A stretch of DNA of 64,000 nt, taken from Bradyrhizobium sp. BR13661 (lineage in GTDB: Bacteria; Pseudomonadota; Alphaproteobacteria; Rhizobiales; Xanthobacteraceae). Within the stretch, counting starts at the first letter, position 1, and the number at the start of each line of letters is the position of its first letter. Below the pieces are notes generated by a model. It ran no database searches and was not told where the DNA came from. It was given only the letters and a program-made list of their open reading frames with translations. The stretch covers positions 124,001-188,000 of the forward strand of contig NZ_JARXWB010000008.1 in the NCBI RefSeq assembly GCF_029892425.1. Direction: 5' to 3'. The translations under genes and the position numbers were made by a program. Shown here in pieces: positions 52,163 through 61,384 of the stretch.

Positions 52163-53587
52163 CTACGCCTGCGGCACGATCTTGCCGGGGTTGAAGATGT
52201 TTTGCGGATCGAGTGCCTTTTTCAGGGCACGCATCGCATCAAGCGCCTCGGGGCCGAGCTCGGCCTTGAGATATTTCTGCTTGCCCTGGCCGATGCCGTG
52301 CTCGCCGGTACAGGTTCCGTCCATCGCCTGCGCGCGCTCGACCAGGCGATGCATGAATTCCTCGCCGCGCGCCATCTCGGCGGCATCGTTGGTGTCACAC
52401 ACCAGCGAGCAGTGGAAATTGCCATCGCCGACATGGCCGACGATCGGCGACAACAGGTTGAGCCGCTTGAGATCTTCCTCGGTCTCGCTGACACAGTCGG
52501 CAAGGCGCGAGATCGGCACGCAGACGTCGGTTGCAACGACGCCGATGCTGTCGCCGGGCCGCAATGCTTTCACGGACCAGTATGCATCGTGCCGCGCCTG
52601 CCACAATTTTGTGCGATCTTCCGGCTTGGTGGTCCACGAGAAATCGCCACCGCCGCATTCCCTGGCGATCTCGCCGAACGCCTTCGACTGTTCGGCGACC
52701 TCGATCTCGCTGCCGTGGAATTCCATCAGCAGCAGCGGCGTCTCCGGCAGCGTCAGTTTCGAATAGGAATTGCAGGCCTTCACCTGCGCGGCATTGAGCA
52801 GCTCGATGCGCGCAACGGGAATGCCGGTCTGGATCGCGAGGATCACGGCCTGACACGCCCCGTGCACGGTTTCGAACGACACTGCGCCGGCCGCGATCGT
52901 CTCGGGAATACCGCGCAGGCGGATGGTCAGTTCGGAGATGATGCCGAGCGTGCCTTCGGCGCCGACGAACAGATGCGTCAGGTCGTAGCCGGCCGACGAT
53001 TTCTTGGCGCGCGTGCCCGTGGTGATGATCTCGCCGTCGCCGCGGACCACTTTCAGCGCCAGCACGCTGTCGCGCATGGTGCCGTAACGCACCGCGTTGG
53101 TGCCCGAGGCGCGCGTCGAGGCCATGCCGCCGAGCGAAGCGTCCGCGCCGGGATCGATCGGGAAGAACAGGCCCTGGTCGCGCAGATGCTCGTTGAGCGC
53201 CTTGCGGGTGACGCCGGGCTGGATCACGCAGTCGAGATCCTCGGCATGCACCGCGAGCACCTTGTTCATGTCGCGCAGATCGATCGAGATGCCACCAGCG
53301 GGCGCGTTGACCTGGCCCTCCAGCGAGGTGCCGGTGCCGAAGGCAATGACGGGCACGCCGTGTTTGGCGCAAATCCGCACCACGTCCTGGATGTCGGCAG
53401 TCTCCTGCGCCATCACCACGCCGTCGGGCGGCTGGTTGACAATCCATGTCGTGGTATGGCCGTGCTGCTCGCGGACGGCCTGCGAGGTGATGAGGCGGTT
53501 GCCGAAGCGTGCGGCAAGCTGCTCCAGCGCGCTTGCGAGGGCTTTCGGCTCCGGCCGCGGCGGATTATTGGTGATAGCAGTACCCAC
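52163..53587 (-). CDS. FAD-binding oxidase, GlcD/D-lactate dehydrogenase type
   Basis: A 474-residue flavoenzyme of the vanillyl-alcohol-oxidase fold. FAD-binding features are VPVIAFGTGTSLEGQVNAPA, GLFFPIDPGADASLGGMAST and NAVRYGTMRDSVLALKVVRG; the C-terminal CTGEHGIGQGKQKYL is the conserved GlcD/D-LDH signature. It oxidises a 2-hydroxy acid such as D-lactate or glycolate. Start: GTG at 53587 with GGAGG eight bases before it; the upstream ATG at 53632 lacks such a site. It is divergent from a thioesterase gene. Confidence 0.93.
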   Translation of the reverse strand: MGTAITNNPPRPEPKALASALEQLAARFGNRLITSQAVREQHGHTTTWIVNQPPDGVVMAQETADIQDVVRICAKHGVPVIAFGTGTSLEGQVNAPAGGISIDLRDMNKVLAVHAEDLDCVIQPGVTRKALNEHLRDQGLFFPIDPGADASLGGMASTRASGTNAVRYGTMRDSVLALKVVRGDGEIITTGTRAKKSSAGYDLTHLFVGAEGTLGIISELTIRLRGIPETIAAGAVSFETVHGACQAVILAIQTGIPVARIELLNAAQVKACNSYSKLTLPETPLLLMEFHGSEIEVAEQSKAFGEIARECGGGDFSWTTKPEDRTKLWQARHDAYWSVKALRPGDSIGVVATDVCVPISRLADCVSETEEDLKRLNLLSPIVGHVGDGNFHCSLVCDTNDAAEMARGEEFMHRLVERAQAMDGTCTGEHGIGQGKQKYLKAELGPEALDAMRALKKALDPQNIFNPGKIVPQA

Positions 53588-53674
53588 GGATCGTCCTCCC
53601 GACACAGGAAACCGTGGCAAAGGACATCTCACCGGTCAAGTCAAGCGACCGGACGCATAGCCAGGGAATGAGAC

Positions 53675-54187
53675 ATGCCGGAGAGCGCCACCACAGACGC
53701 AAAGCCCGAGCCATTCCGCGCCTCGATCATGCAGATCGAGCCGCAATGGATCGACTATAACGGCCATCTCAACATGGCCTATTACAACGTGATGTTCGAC
53801 CGGGCGATCGACGAGTTCTGGCTCGAGCTGGGCATCGGTCCCGCCTACAAGACAGAGCGCCACGGCTCGACCTTCACCGCCGAATGCCATGTGCGGTATC
53901 TGCGCGAGATCCATCTCGGCGACCCCGTGCAGATTCTGGTCTGGCTGCTCGAAGCCGACGACAAGCGGCTGCACACATTCGAGGAGATGCGGCACGCAAC
54001 CGAGGGCTGGCTGTCGGCGACCTCCGAGAACATGTCGCTGCACATGGACATGAACGCGCGTCGCGTTGCGGCGTTTCCGCCCGATATTCAGCAGCGCATT
54101 GCCGGGGTCGCCAAGGCTCACAGTGCACTGGCGCGGCCCGAGGGCATCGGCCGCAACGTGGCGATGCCCTCGAAGACGTCGCGCTAG
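53675..54187 (+). CDS. Acyl-CoA thioesterase-like hotdog protein
   Basis: A 170-residue single hotdog-fold protein. IEPQWIDYNGHLNMAYYNVM carries the 4HBT-type catalytic Asp-Tyr-Asn-Gly-His motif. The rest is ordinary: HVRYLREIHLGDPVQILVWL and a C-terminal tail. Such proteins hydrolyse acyl-CoA or act in carnitine and betaine metabolism. Divergent from the FAD oxidase gene, 87 bases apart. Substrate unknown. Confidence 0.85.
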   Translation: MPESATTDAKPEPFRASIMQIEPQWIDYNGHLNMAYYNVMFDRAIDEFWLELGIGPAYKTERHGSTFTAECHVRYLREIHLGDPVQILVWLLEADDKRLHTFEEMRHATEGWLSATSENMSLHMDMNARRVAAFPPDIQQRIAGVAKAHSALARPEGIGRNVAMPSKTSR

Positions 54188-54196
54188 ATCCTGGCG

Positions 54197-54367
54197 CTAG
54201 ATCCTGCGGCCGCGGGCGAGGCCGACCACCGCCGAGACCAGGAACAGCACGATCGCGACGAAGAAAATGATCTTGGCGATTTCGATCGACGCGCCGGCGA
54301 GGCCGCCAAAGCCCAGAAGACCGGCAATCAGTGCGATAACCAGAAATGTCACAACCCAGCTCAGCAT
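54197..54367 (-). CDS. DUF1328 (UPF0391) small membrane protein
   Basis: A 56-residue membrane peptide with two helices: [20 protein letters not shown] and [20 protein letters not shown], ending GRRI, the DUF1328 pattern. Members rise under general stress in alphaproteobacteria; the mechanism is unknown. ATG 54367 gives the exact family start, and longer in-frame starts upstream are rejected. Divergent from the helicase gene. Confidence 0.9.
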   Translation of the reverse strand: MLSWVVTFLVIALIAGLLGFGGLAGASIEIAKIIFFVAIVLFLVSAVVGLARGRRI

Positions 54368-54606
54368 GGCCCTAACCTCTGTTTTGATGTCTGTCTGCGA
54401 TCGGCGCGGCTGAGGCGCCTCACTTGCAGAACCAATCGCTGGCTCGGAACATTGGTTCCGGCCCGCGGAAGCTGGAAATTCGCCTGTTGCCCAGGAACAA
54501 ATCGGCCCGCCGCGCACGTGGAAAACCCGGCACGGCGGCCCCATATAGGGGCCAATCCTGTTATGAAGGCTCCCTTCCACCACCCCGCGGTGCCATCGTG
54601 GGGCCA

Positions 54607-57189
54607 ATGATTCGCATGACCGAGCCGAGCAAGATCACAACCGTACCCGACCACCAGCCCGCAGCCGGCGGCATCGCCGCGCGTGCGCGCGCGTCTGTGG
54701 GCCCGAAATACCTCACCGGGCTCAATCCGGAGCAGCGCGAAGCCGTGGAGACGCTGGACGGCCCGGTCCTGGTGCTGGCCGGCGCCGGCACCGGCAAGAC
54801 GCGCGTGCTGACCACGCGCATCGCCCACATCCTCAGCCAGGGCCGCGCCCGTCCCGCCGAGATCCTGTCGGTGACCTTCACCAACAAGGCCGCGCGCGAA
54901 ATGAAGCACCGGCTCGGCCAGATGCTCGGCCACGCCGTCGAGGGCATGCCGTGGCTCGGCACCTTCCACTCCATCGGCGGCCGCATCCTGCGCTTCCATG
55001 CCGAGCTCGCGCAGCTCAAGTCGAATTTCACCGTGCTCGACGTCGACGACCAGGTGCGGCTCTTGAAGCAGCTTCTGCAGGCCGAGAACATCGACGACAA
55101 GCGCTGGCCGGCGCGCATGCTGGCCGGGCTGATCGACGGCTGGAAGAACCGCGGCCTGATGCCCTCGCAGGTGCCGTCGGGCGAAGCCGCCGTCTTCGCC
55201 AACGGCAAGGGCGGCAAGCTCTATGCGAGCTACCAGGAGCGGCTGAAGATCTTGAACGCCGCCGATTTCGGCGATCTCCTGCTCGAGGACATCCGGATCT
55301 TCCGCGAGCATCCGGATATCCTGCGGCAGTACCAGCAGCGCTTCAAATTCATCCTGGTCGACGAGTACCAGGACACGAACGTCGCGCAGTATCTCTGGCT
55401 GCGGCTGCTGTCGCAGGCGCCTTCTCCCGGCTCGTCATTGCCGGGCTTGCCCCGGCAATCCATCGAGTCTTCACAAGATGGATCACCGGGTCTCGACGCT
55501 TCGCGCCGGCCCGGTGATGACGAGCAAACTAATGCAGTGTCTGTTCCCACCAGCGAAAAAGCTCACGTCAAAAACATCTGCTGCGTCGGCGACGACGACC
55601 AATCGATCTATGGCTGGCGCGGCGCCGAGGTCGACAATATCCTGCGCTTCGAGCACGATTTCCCGGGCGCCAAGGTCATCCGCCTCGAGCGCAACTACCG
55701 CTCGACCGGCCACATCCTCGCCGCCGCCTCGCATCTGATCGCGCACAACGAAGGCCGGCTCGGCAAGACGCTGCGCACCGAGGACGTCGAAGGCGAGAAG
55801 GTCACGGTGACGGGCTCGTGGGATTCCGAAGAGGAAGCCCGCGGCATCGGCGAGGAGATCGAGCAGATCCAGCGCAAGGGCGAGAAGCTCAACGAGATCG
55901 CCATTCTGGTGCGCGCGTCCTACCAGATGCGCGAGTTCGAGGACCGCTTCGTCACGCTCGGCCTGCCCTATCGCGTCATCGGCGGTCCGCGCTTCTACGA
56001 GCGCGCCGAGATCCGCGATGCGCTGGCTTATCTGCGTGTCATCAATTCGCCGGCCGACGATCTCGCCTTCGAGCGCATCGTCAACGTGCCCAAGCGCGGC
56101 CTTGGCGACGCCACCGTTCAGATGCTGCACGACCACGCCCGCAAGCGCCGCATCCCGCTGTTCGAGGCGGCGCGCGCCATGGTCGAGACCGACGAACTGA
56201 AGCCGAAAGCGCGCGGATCCTTGCGCGACGTCGTCGCCCAGTTCGACCGCTGGCGCGCCCAGCGCGAGGTCACCGCGCATACCGATCTCGCCCAGATCGT
56301 GCTCGACGAGAGCGGCTATACCGAGATGTGGCAGAAGGACCGTTCAGCGGATGCCGCGGGTCGGCTGGAGAACCTCAAAGAACTCGTGCGCTCGATGGAG
56401 GAGTTCGAGAATCTGCAAGGCTTCCTCGAGCACATCTCATTGGTGATGGACCGCGAAGGCGGCGCCGAGGACGACGCGGTATCCTTGATGACGCTGCACT
56501 CGGCCAAGGGTCTCGAATTCGACAACGTGTTCCTGCCCGGCTGGGAGGAAGGCCTGTTCCCGAGCCAGCGCACGCTGGACGAACAGGGCCGCGCCGGCCT
56601 CGAGGAAGAACGCCGGCTCGGCCATGTCGGCATTACCCGCGCCCGCCGCCGCGCGATGATCTATTTCGCGACCAACCGCCGCATTCATGGCACCTGGTCG
56701 ACCACGATCCCGTCGCGCTTCCTCGACGAATTGCCGGCCGCCAATGTCGAGATCACGGAATCCAAGGGCGGCTCGGCCTGGGGTGGCACCGGCGGCTACG
56801 GCGCCTCGCGCTTCGACGACATGGAAGCGTTCGGCTCGACCTATTCGACGCCGGGCTGGCAGCGCGCCCAGGCCAATCGCAACCGGGGCGGCGGACGCAA
56901 TGGTGGCGGTAGCGGCGGCTTCGAGGAACAAGCCTCGACGTTTTCGTCGTCGTCATCCTCACCCGATTTCGGCAGCTTTTCCTCGCGCCGCCGCGGGCCG
57001 ATGACGATCGAGGGCGAGCTGGTCGCCAAGTCGACCGGCACGACCTCGGAATTTTCGCTGTCCGACCGCGTCTTCCACCAGAAATTCGGCTACGGCCGCG
57101 TCACCAAGATCGACGGCAACAAGCTCACCATCGCCTTCGACAAGGCCGGCGAGAAGAAGGTGGTGGACAGCTTTGTGCAGCGGGCGTGA
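54607..57189 (+). CDS. uvrD: UvrD/PcrA-type superfamily 1 DNA helicase with repeat-derived insertion
   Basis: An 860-residue 3'-5' helicase for repair and replication restart. Motif [10 protein letters not shown] and Q-motif [20 protein letters not shown] are near residues 38-64, motif II DEYQDT near 255, motif [18 protein letters not shown] near 335, and [17 protein letters not shown] near 630. The C-terminal Gly/Ser-rich linker and the [20 protein letters not shown] end, which contacts RNA polymerase in UvrD/PcrA, are present. Between RLLSQ and KNICCVGDD there are 51 extra residues, encoded in part by a palindromic repeat at 55431-55524. ATG 54607 or 54616. Confidence 0.95.
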   Translation: MIRMTEPSKITTVPDHQPAAGGIAARARASVGPKYLTGLNPEQREAVETLDGPVLVLAGAGTGKTRVLTTRIAHILSQGRARPAEILSVTFTNKAAREMKHRLGQMLGHAVEGMPWLGTFHSIGGRILRFHAELAQLKSNFTVLDVDDQVRLLKQLLQAENIDDKRWPARMLAGLIDGWKNRGLMPSQVPSGEAAVFANGKGGKLYASYQERLKILNAADFGDLLLEDIRIFREHPDILRQYQQRFKFILVDEYQDTNVAQYLWLRLLSQAPSPGSSLPGLPRQSIESSQDGSPGLDASRRPGDDEQTNAVSVPTSEKAHVKNICCVGDDDQSIYGWRGAEVDNILRFEHDFPGAKVIRLERNYRSTGHILAAASHLIAHNEGRLGKTLRTEDVEGEKVTVTGSWDSEEEARGIGEEIEQIQRKGEKLNEIAILVRASYQMREFEDRFVTLGLPYRVIGGPRFYERAEIRDALAYLRVINSPADDLAFERIVNVPKRGLGDATVQMLHDHARKRRIPLFEAARAMVETDELKPKARGSLRDVVAQFDRWRAQREVTAHTDLAQIVLDESGYTEMWQKDRSADAAGRLENLKELVRSMEEFENLQGFLEHISLVMDREGGAEDDAVSLMTLHSAKGLEFDNVFLPGWEEGLFPSQRTLDEQGRAGLEEERRLGHVGITRARRRAMIYFATNRRIHGTWSTTIPSRFLDELPAANVEITESKGGSAWGGTGGYGASRFDDMEAFGSTYSTPGWQRAQANRNRGGGRNGGGSGGFEEQASTFSSSSSSPDFGSFSSRRRGPMTIEGELVAKSTGTTSEFSLSDRVFHQKFGYGRVTKIDGNKLTIAFDKAGEKKVVDSFVQRA
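55431..55524. repeat. Palindromic repeat inside the helicase reading frame
   Basis: Arms CTCGTCATTGCCGGG and CCGGTGATGACGAG flank an inner CCATC/GATGG pair. It is the same type as the intergenic element at 25566-25683. The reading frame stays open across it and encodes residues 275-306 between helicase motifs II and III. Confidence 0.8.
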
Positions 57190-57208
57190 GGAGATTTTCG
57201 CCCTCCAC

Positions 57209-58036
57209 TCATCCGTTCAGGATGTTCGCTCCCTGATCGTAGATCAGCTGGTCGACGTGCCCGGCACCAGGCGCGATTTCGAGCCTCCAGCCCAACGCCA
57301 CATCGAGGCTCTTCGCCAGCTTCGTGCAGTGTTCGAAATGCCAGAGACCACGCGCAAGGCGGTGAGGCCCTTGGGCCATCGCCTCGTCCCAGCGAGGCAG
57401 GTCCGGAGCGTCCGGATCGTTGTCGGCATCGCCCAGCAAGATGACGAGCGAGCGCCCCAGATACCTCCGTAGATGACCTTCCTGGAGGCCGATCCCTCCC
57501 ATGCCGTCCGGATAGTCCTTGGCGAGGTTCGGCAGCATGTAGCATCCGCAGTTGGCGGCCACTGCGACATCAACGGAAGCGGCCTCGTTGAGCGCGAGAT
57601 AGCGCAGCACAAATTGCGCGCCCGCGGAATTGCCGAAGAGCCCGAACGTGTCCCGGCTCGACCCGATCGCGTGTCGGACATGATGAAACAGCCGGTCGAT
57701 CACGCCAAAATTCCAATGGTCGCGCGGCAGGACCGTGTTGTCCGGCGGCGGCCGCCGCACGCCGCCGAAATTATACGCGTGGACGCCCGGGAACTGATCC
57801 GGATCGAACTCCGGCACCAGCACGATCTGCCCATTGCGCTCGGCTTGCGGCGCCAGCAGATCGCGAAATTCCGCAGCGGCACGATCGACGCCATGCATCG
57901 CCATGACGATGCGCGTGTGCCGGGTGCTCGATCGAGGGCAAAACGAGAAGACCCGCATCGAACGTTGTGAGGGGGTGGCCCCTTCATCGTCAAACACGAA
58001 CGAGCCGGCGCCTTCGGCCAGAGTCAGTTTGCTCAA
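57209..58036 (-). CDS. Alpha/beta hydrolase (esterase-like), TTG start
   Basis: A 275-residue hydrolase. The nucleophile elbow GLFGNSAGAQF has the G-x-S-x-G form; the acid is probably in GDADNDPDAPD and the histidine in GAGHVDQ. It is related to secreted-esterase or polyhydroxyalkanoate-depolymerase-like groups, though no signal peptide is seen. The start is a TTG at 58036, preceded by GGAGGTAAGCAA. The longer frame up to 58441 would run antisense through the HicB gene and is rejected. Convergent with the helicase gene. Substrate unknown. Confidence 0.8.
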   Translation of the reverse strand: MSKLTLAEGAGSFVFDDEGATPSQRSMRVFSFCPRSSTRHTRIVMAMHGVDRAAAEFRDLLAPQAERNGQIVLVPEFDPDQFPGVHAYNFGGVRRPPPDNTVLPRDHWNFGVIDRLFHHVRHAIGSSRDTFGLFGNSAGAQFVLRYLALNEAASVDVAVAANCGCYMLPNLAKDYPDGMGGIGLQEGHLRRYLGRSLVILLGDADNDPDAPDLPRWDEAMAQGPHRLARGLWHFEHCTKLAKSLDVALGWRLEIAPGAGHVDQLIYDQGANILNG

Positions 58037-58126
58037 TTGCTTACCTCCACAGATGGGATAGTCATAATTGAAGTAAACCGGGCGGCACAACCGCCCGAAC
58101 ACCAGTTCTGCGAGACCGGCCCTGCC

Positions 58127-58414
58127 ATGCCTCACTACGTCGCCATCATCGAAGACGCAGGCCCGGACGACGTCAGCTTGTGGTTTCCCGACCTGCCCGG
58201 CTGCATTTCCGGCGGCGACGACGCCGACGAGGCCCTCGAAAATGCGCCCGAGGCGATCGCGTTCTATGCGCAGGAGCTGATAGACGATGGAGGGCAGCTC
58301 CCCCCGCCGCGAACATTGGAGGAGCTCAAGGCAAATCCCGAATTTGCCGACGCGATCCGGAACCACACGGCCGTCCTGATCGAATTCCCTCCCCGCGACG
58401 ACGCCCAAGAGTGA
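58127..58414 (+). CDS. HicB-like antitoxin-type protein, orphan
   Basis: A 95-residue protein with the HicB RNase-H-like fold: HYVAIIEDAGPDDVSLWFPD, then LPGCISGGDDADEALENAPE and AIAFYAQELIDDGGQ. It lacks a clear C-terminal DNA-binding domain; the end is acidic. HicB normally neutralises the mRNA-cutting toxin HicA, but no HicA-like reading frame is adjacent on either strand. Divergent from the hydrolase across 90 bases. Orphan HicB proteins are frequent, and this one may have another role. Confidence 0.85.
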   Translation: MPHYVAIIEDAGPDDVSLWFPDLPGCISGGDDADEALENAPEAIAFYAQELIDDGGQLPPPRTLEELKANPEFADAIRNHTAVLIEFPPRDDAQE

Positions 58415-58483
58415 GGGCCGAGTGAGGACTGTTCGCCGCACTGGCCGGACTCTCGACGGTTCTGGGGCGAACAGCCCTTGACC

Positions 58484-58930
58484 ATGGCAAACTTCCCCGT
58501 ATCAGATGCAGTCATGGTCCGGGGCTCAATCACACTGATCGCACTTGTATTGGGGATGCCATCGCTCGCGATGGCGGAGACCATGAGCTTTGGCGATTCG
58601 ATCGGGCTGCTGGCCAAGAGTTGCGGTGCGGAAATCGTCGCCAATTGTCGCGGCGTCAATCCCGACTCGACGCGCCTGAAGGAGTGCCTGTCCCGCAACC
58701 GCGACGTGCTCACCCAGCAGTGCCAGAACGACTACCTCACGGTGTTCGACGCGATCCAGAAGCGCATTGCCGCCCGTGTCACGGTGGCGAACGCCTGCCA
58801 GCGCGAGATCGTCAAGGTGTGCGGCGGCTCGACCAAGGAGACCAGCAAGTCGATCCCCTGCCTGATCTCGACACCCAAGGGCATCAGCAACAACTGCCTG
58901 AAGGCCGTCGACGACGCGGGGTATCGATGA
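58484..58930 (+). CDS. Secreted cysteine-rich protein
   Basis: A 148-residue protein. A signal peptide (GSITLIALVLGMPSLAMA) is followed by a Cys-rich helical domain with eight or so cysteines in short-spaced pairs: LAKSCGAEIVANC, LKECLSRN, QQCQND, NACQREIVKVCGG, IPCLIS, NNCLKAV. This resembles the Cys-rich repeat of the Golgi-glycoprotein-like (PF00839) family. TTG 58478 and ATG 58514 are alternative starts. The OmpA-like gene overlaps its stop by ATGA, so they form a pair, probably in the periplasm. Confidence 0.75.
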   Translation: MANFPVSDAVMVRGSITLIALVLGMPSLAMAETMSFGDSIGLLAKSCGAEIVANCRGVNPDSTRLKECLSRNRDVLTQQCQNDYLTVFDAIQKRIAARVTVANACQREIVKVCGGSTKETSKSIPCLISTPKGISNNCLKAVDDAGYR

Positions 58931-59601
58931 TGATGCGCACAACCGGGCACACCATCGCCGGCATCAGCATCGCGTTGGGCCTCGCTCTGCTAACAGGCAC
59001 AGCCGGGGCGCAGACGGCGCCGACCCGTGACGACATCGTCGGCAAGCTCAATCATTTCGAAGAGGCCGGCGAGGTCGACATCCCCGCGCTGAAGCTGCAG
59101 GTGATGGAGCGGGCCAAGGCCAGGATCAAGAACGATCCGGGTCCCGTGAACCGGCCGCCGATCGCGCCTGATCTCGCCAAGCTGCCCACCTTCAACGCCC
59201 AGATCCAGTTCGACGCCGACACGCCGATCATCCAGCCGGAGTCCTACCAGACCGTCGGCCGGATCGCCGACGCGCTGGTCCACGCCTCGCTGCTGCCCTA
59301 CACGTTCCTGATCGTTGGCCACGTCGAATCCAATCAGAAGACACGGGAAGCCAACGCAATCCTGAGCCAGCGCCGGGCTGACGCGATCCGCGACGTGCTG
59401 GTGAACACGTTCAAGATCTCGACCAAGCGGCTGCAGCCGATCGGCCTCGGAGAGGAGCAGTTCCTCGACCGCGCCAAGCCGACCTCCGCCCTCAACGGCC
59501 AGTTGCAAATCCTGACCTTTGCCAAAGTGCCCGAAGAAGCGCCTGCGCATCCCGCGGCGGCCCCTGCGCCTGCGGCGAAAAAGCCCGCCAAGAAGCACTG
59601 A
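58927..59601 (+). CDS. OmpA-domain secreted protein
   Basis: A 224-residue protein. A signal peptide (TIAGISIALGLALLTGTAGA) leads to a linker and a C-terminal OmpA-like peptidoglycan-binding domain: AQIQFDADTPIIQPESYQTV, then IVGHVESNQKTREANAILSQRRADAI and LGEEQFLDRAKPTS. The tail is Ala/Pro/Lys-rich. There is no membrane barrel, so it is a periplasmic tether. It starts within the stop of the Cys-rich gene, so the two are translated together. Confidence 0.85.
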   Translation: MMMRTTGHTIAGISIALGLALLTGTAGAQTAPTRDDIVGKLNHFEEAGEVDIPALKLQVMERAKARIKNDPGPVNRPPIAPDLAKLPTFNAQIQFDADTPIIQPESYQTVGRIADALVHASLLPYTFLIVGHVESNQKTREANAILSQRRADAIRDVLVNTFKISTKRLQPIGLGEEQFLDRAKPTSALNGQLQILTFAKVPEEAPAHPAAAPAPAAKKPAKKH

Positions 59602-59774
59602 CCACCCGGCCTTTGCGCCCGGCGGAACCCATTGAAGTTCTGATTATTTTGTGACCTGTCTCACAGCGCGACAGCAGGGCTTTGCGCGACAATAGTGCCG
59701 GTTTGTGCACTGCTCTTTCAGGTGCTATAGGCTCTGTTCGTCCTTCCCCGACCCCCGTGCTGCAAGAGACCGAG

Positions 59775-60293
59775 ATGGGTGGCTTTTTTCATCGCCAACT
59801 GGCCGTTTATGTCGAGTATCATCGCGACCCCCGGAACACGGCGATGCATGTGGTCGGTATTCTCCTGCTGTTCACGGGCGCCGTCCTGCCGCTGACGCTG
59901 GTGAGGCTGTCTCTGTTCGGCTTCGACGTCAGCCTGGCGGTGATCCTGGCCCTGCCGGTTCTGATCTATTGGCTGCTGCTCGACGTGGCACTCGGGACCG
60001 GTATTCTGGCCGTCTCCATCGTGCTGTTTTCGATCGCGACGACGATTGCGACGCAAGTCAGCACCGTGACGATGTGGGCGATTTTCGCTGCGCTGGTCGT
60101 GCTCGGCCTCGCCGCGCAGACCATCGGCCACAAGGTCTTTGAGGGTCGCGAGGCGTCATTGTTCACGTTTCCGTCTCATCTCTTGCTCGGACCGATGTTT
60201 GTGATGGCAAAATTGTTTATTGCGCTGGGTTTCCGTCGCGACCTTGCCGCGATTCTGGCGCCTGTTCCGACCAATTCTCTTTCGACCCGTTAG
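59775..60293 (+). CDS. Mpo1/DUF962-like membrane protein
   Basis: A 172-residue protein of the Mpo1 (YGL010w, DUF962) family, whose yeast member is an iron-dependent dioxygenase of 2-hydroxy fatty acids. YVEYHRDPRNTAMHVVGILL supplies the first His cluster, AQTIGHKVFEGREAS the second, and four or five hydrophobic segments lie between. ATG 59775 is chosen; upstream in-frame sequence to 59682 is not protein-like. It is followed by an epimerase and an ICMT-like gene, 29 and 30 bases apart, suggesting a lipid-related operon. Confidence 0.8.
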   Translation: MGGFFHRQLAVYVEYHRDPRNTAMHVVGILLLFTGAVLPLTLVRLSLFGFDVSLAVILALPVLIYWLLLDVALGTGILAVSIVLFSIATTIATQVSTVTMWAIFAALVVLGLAAQTIGHKVFEGREASLFTFPSHLLLGPMFVMAKLFIALGFRRDLAAILAPVPTNSLSTR

Positions 60294-60322
60294 TCCTAGA
60301 AGCGAAACAGCAAACCATTTGC

Positions 60323-61354
60323 ATGACTCTCGTACTGGTTACCGGTGGCAGCGGTTTCATCGGACAGCATCTCGTCGAAGCGCTCCGCGCCCGTGGGCAG
60401 CGGGTACGTATTCTCGATGTCCGGCCGCCGGCGACCGCGAATGCGGACGTCGAGTATGTGCACGGCTCGGTGCTGGACGCTGCGACGGTCGACGCGGCGG
60501 TTTCGGGTATAGATCAGGTCTATCACCTTGCCGGCCTGCCCGGCATGTGGGTCGCCAACAAGCAGGATTTTCACGACGTCAATTTCCGCGGCACCGAGGT
60601 CGTGCTTGCGGCTGCGATGAGGCGCAACGTCTCGCGTTTCCTGCACTGCTCGACGGAATCAATCCTGTTCCCCTACGCCAATCTCAACGGCGTCGCCGCC
60701 GAGGAGGCACTGCAGCCGGCCGATGCGATGCCCGGCGCCTATACGCGGTCGAAGTCGCTCGCCGAGCATCATGCCGCCAAGGCCGCAGCCAGCGGCTTCC
60801 CGCTCGTGATCGGCACGCCGACCATGCCGATCGGCCCTGCCGACCATAATCTGACGCCGCCGACCGCGATGCTGTGGTACTTCCTGCAGAAGAAAGTGCA
60901 GCCGCATATCGACTTCCCGGTCAATCTCGTCGACGTCCGCGACGTCGCCATGGGCCTGGTGCTGACGATGGAGCGCGGCCGCATCGGCCAGCGCTACATC
61001 CTCGGCGGCGATTGTGTCAGGCTCGGCCAGATCCTGCGGATGATGTCGGCGATGAGCCGACGGCGACAATATCCGGTCGTCGTTCCCGGCAAGATCGCCG
61101 AGCTCTCCGCGATCATGCTTGAGAAGATCTCCGATCACATCACGCGCCGGCCGCCCAACGGCACGGCGGAGGGCGTCCGCATCGCGCTCGCCGCGAGCGA
61201 CCTTTCGATTGGCAAAGCCCGTCAGGAGCTCGGCTATGCGCCGCGCCCGATCGAGCCGGTGCTGCGCGAAACCATCACCCATCTGCTCGCCCGCGGCGGC
61301 CAGGCCGCCTCCAATGCCATCGAGCATCACGCGCTCTCCTCGCGCGTGAGCTGA
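60323..61354 (+). CDS. NAD-dependent epimerase/dehydratase, HpnA-like
   Basis: A 343-residue extended SDR. TGGSGFIGQHLVEALRARGQ is the cofactor motif and YTRSKSLAEHHAAKA carries the catalytic Tyr and Lys. The closest pattern I know is the hopanoid-associated sugar epimerase HpnA and sterol-dehydrogenase-like proteins, so a sugar-nucleotide or steroid-like substrate is possible. Second gene of a run with the Mpo1-like and ICMT-like proteins. Confidence 0.88.
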   Translation: MTLVLVTGGSGFIGQHLVEALRARGQRVRILDVRPPATANADVEYVHGSVLDAATVDAAVSGIDQVYHLAGLPGMWVANKQDFHDVNFRGTEVVLAAAMRRNVSRFLHCSTESILFPYANLNGVAAEEALQPADAMPGAYTRSKSLAEHHAAKAAASGFPLVIGTPTMPIGPADHNLTPPTAMLWYFLQKKVQPHIDFPVNLVDVRDVAMGLVLTMERGRIGQRYILGGDCVRLGQILRMMSAMSRRRQYPVVVPGKIAELSAIMLEKISDHITRRPPNGTAEGVRIALAASDLSIGKARQELGYAPRPIEPVLRETITHLLARGGQAASNAIEHHALSSRVS

Positions 61355-61384
61355 TCTGCTCCCGAACCCAAAGAACCTTTCCTT

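Noticed and set aside
58127..58414. A HicAB toxin-antitoxin system
   Set aside because: No HicA-like frame is found on either side; only HicB is present.
58037..58441. N-terminal extension of the alpha/beta hydrolase
   Set aside because: It is antisense to the HicB gene; a TTG with a strong ribosome site at 58036 explains the start.
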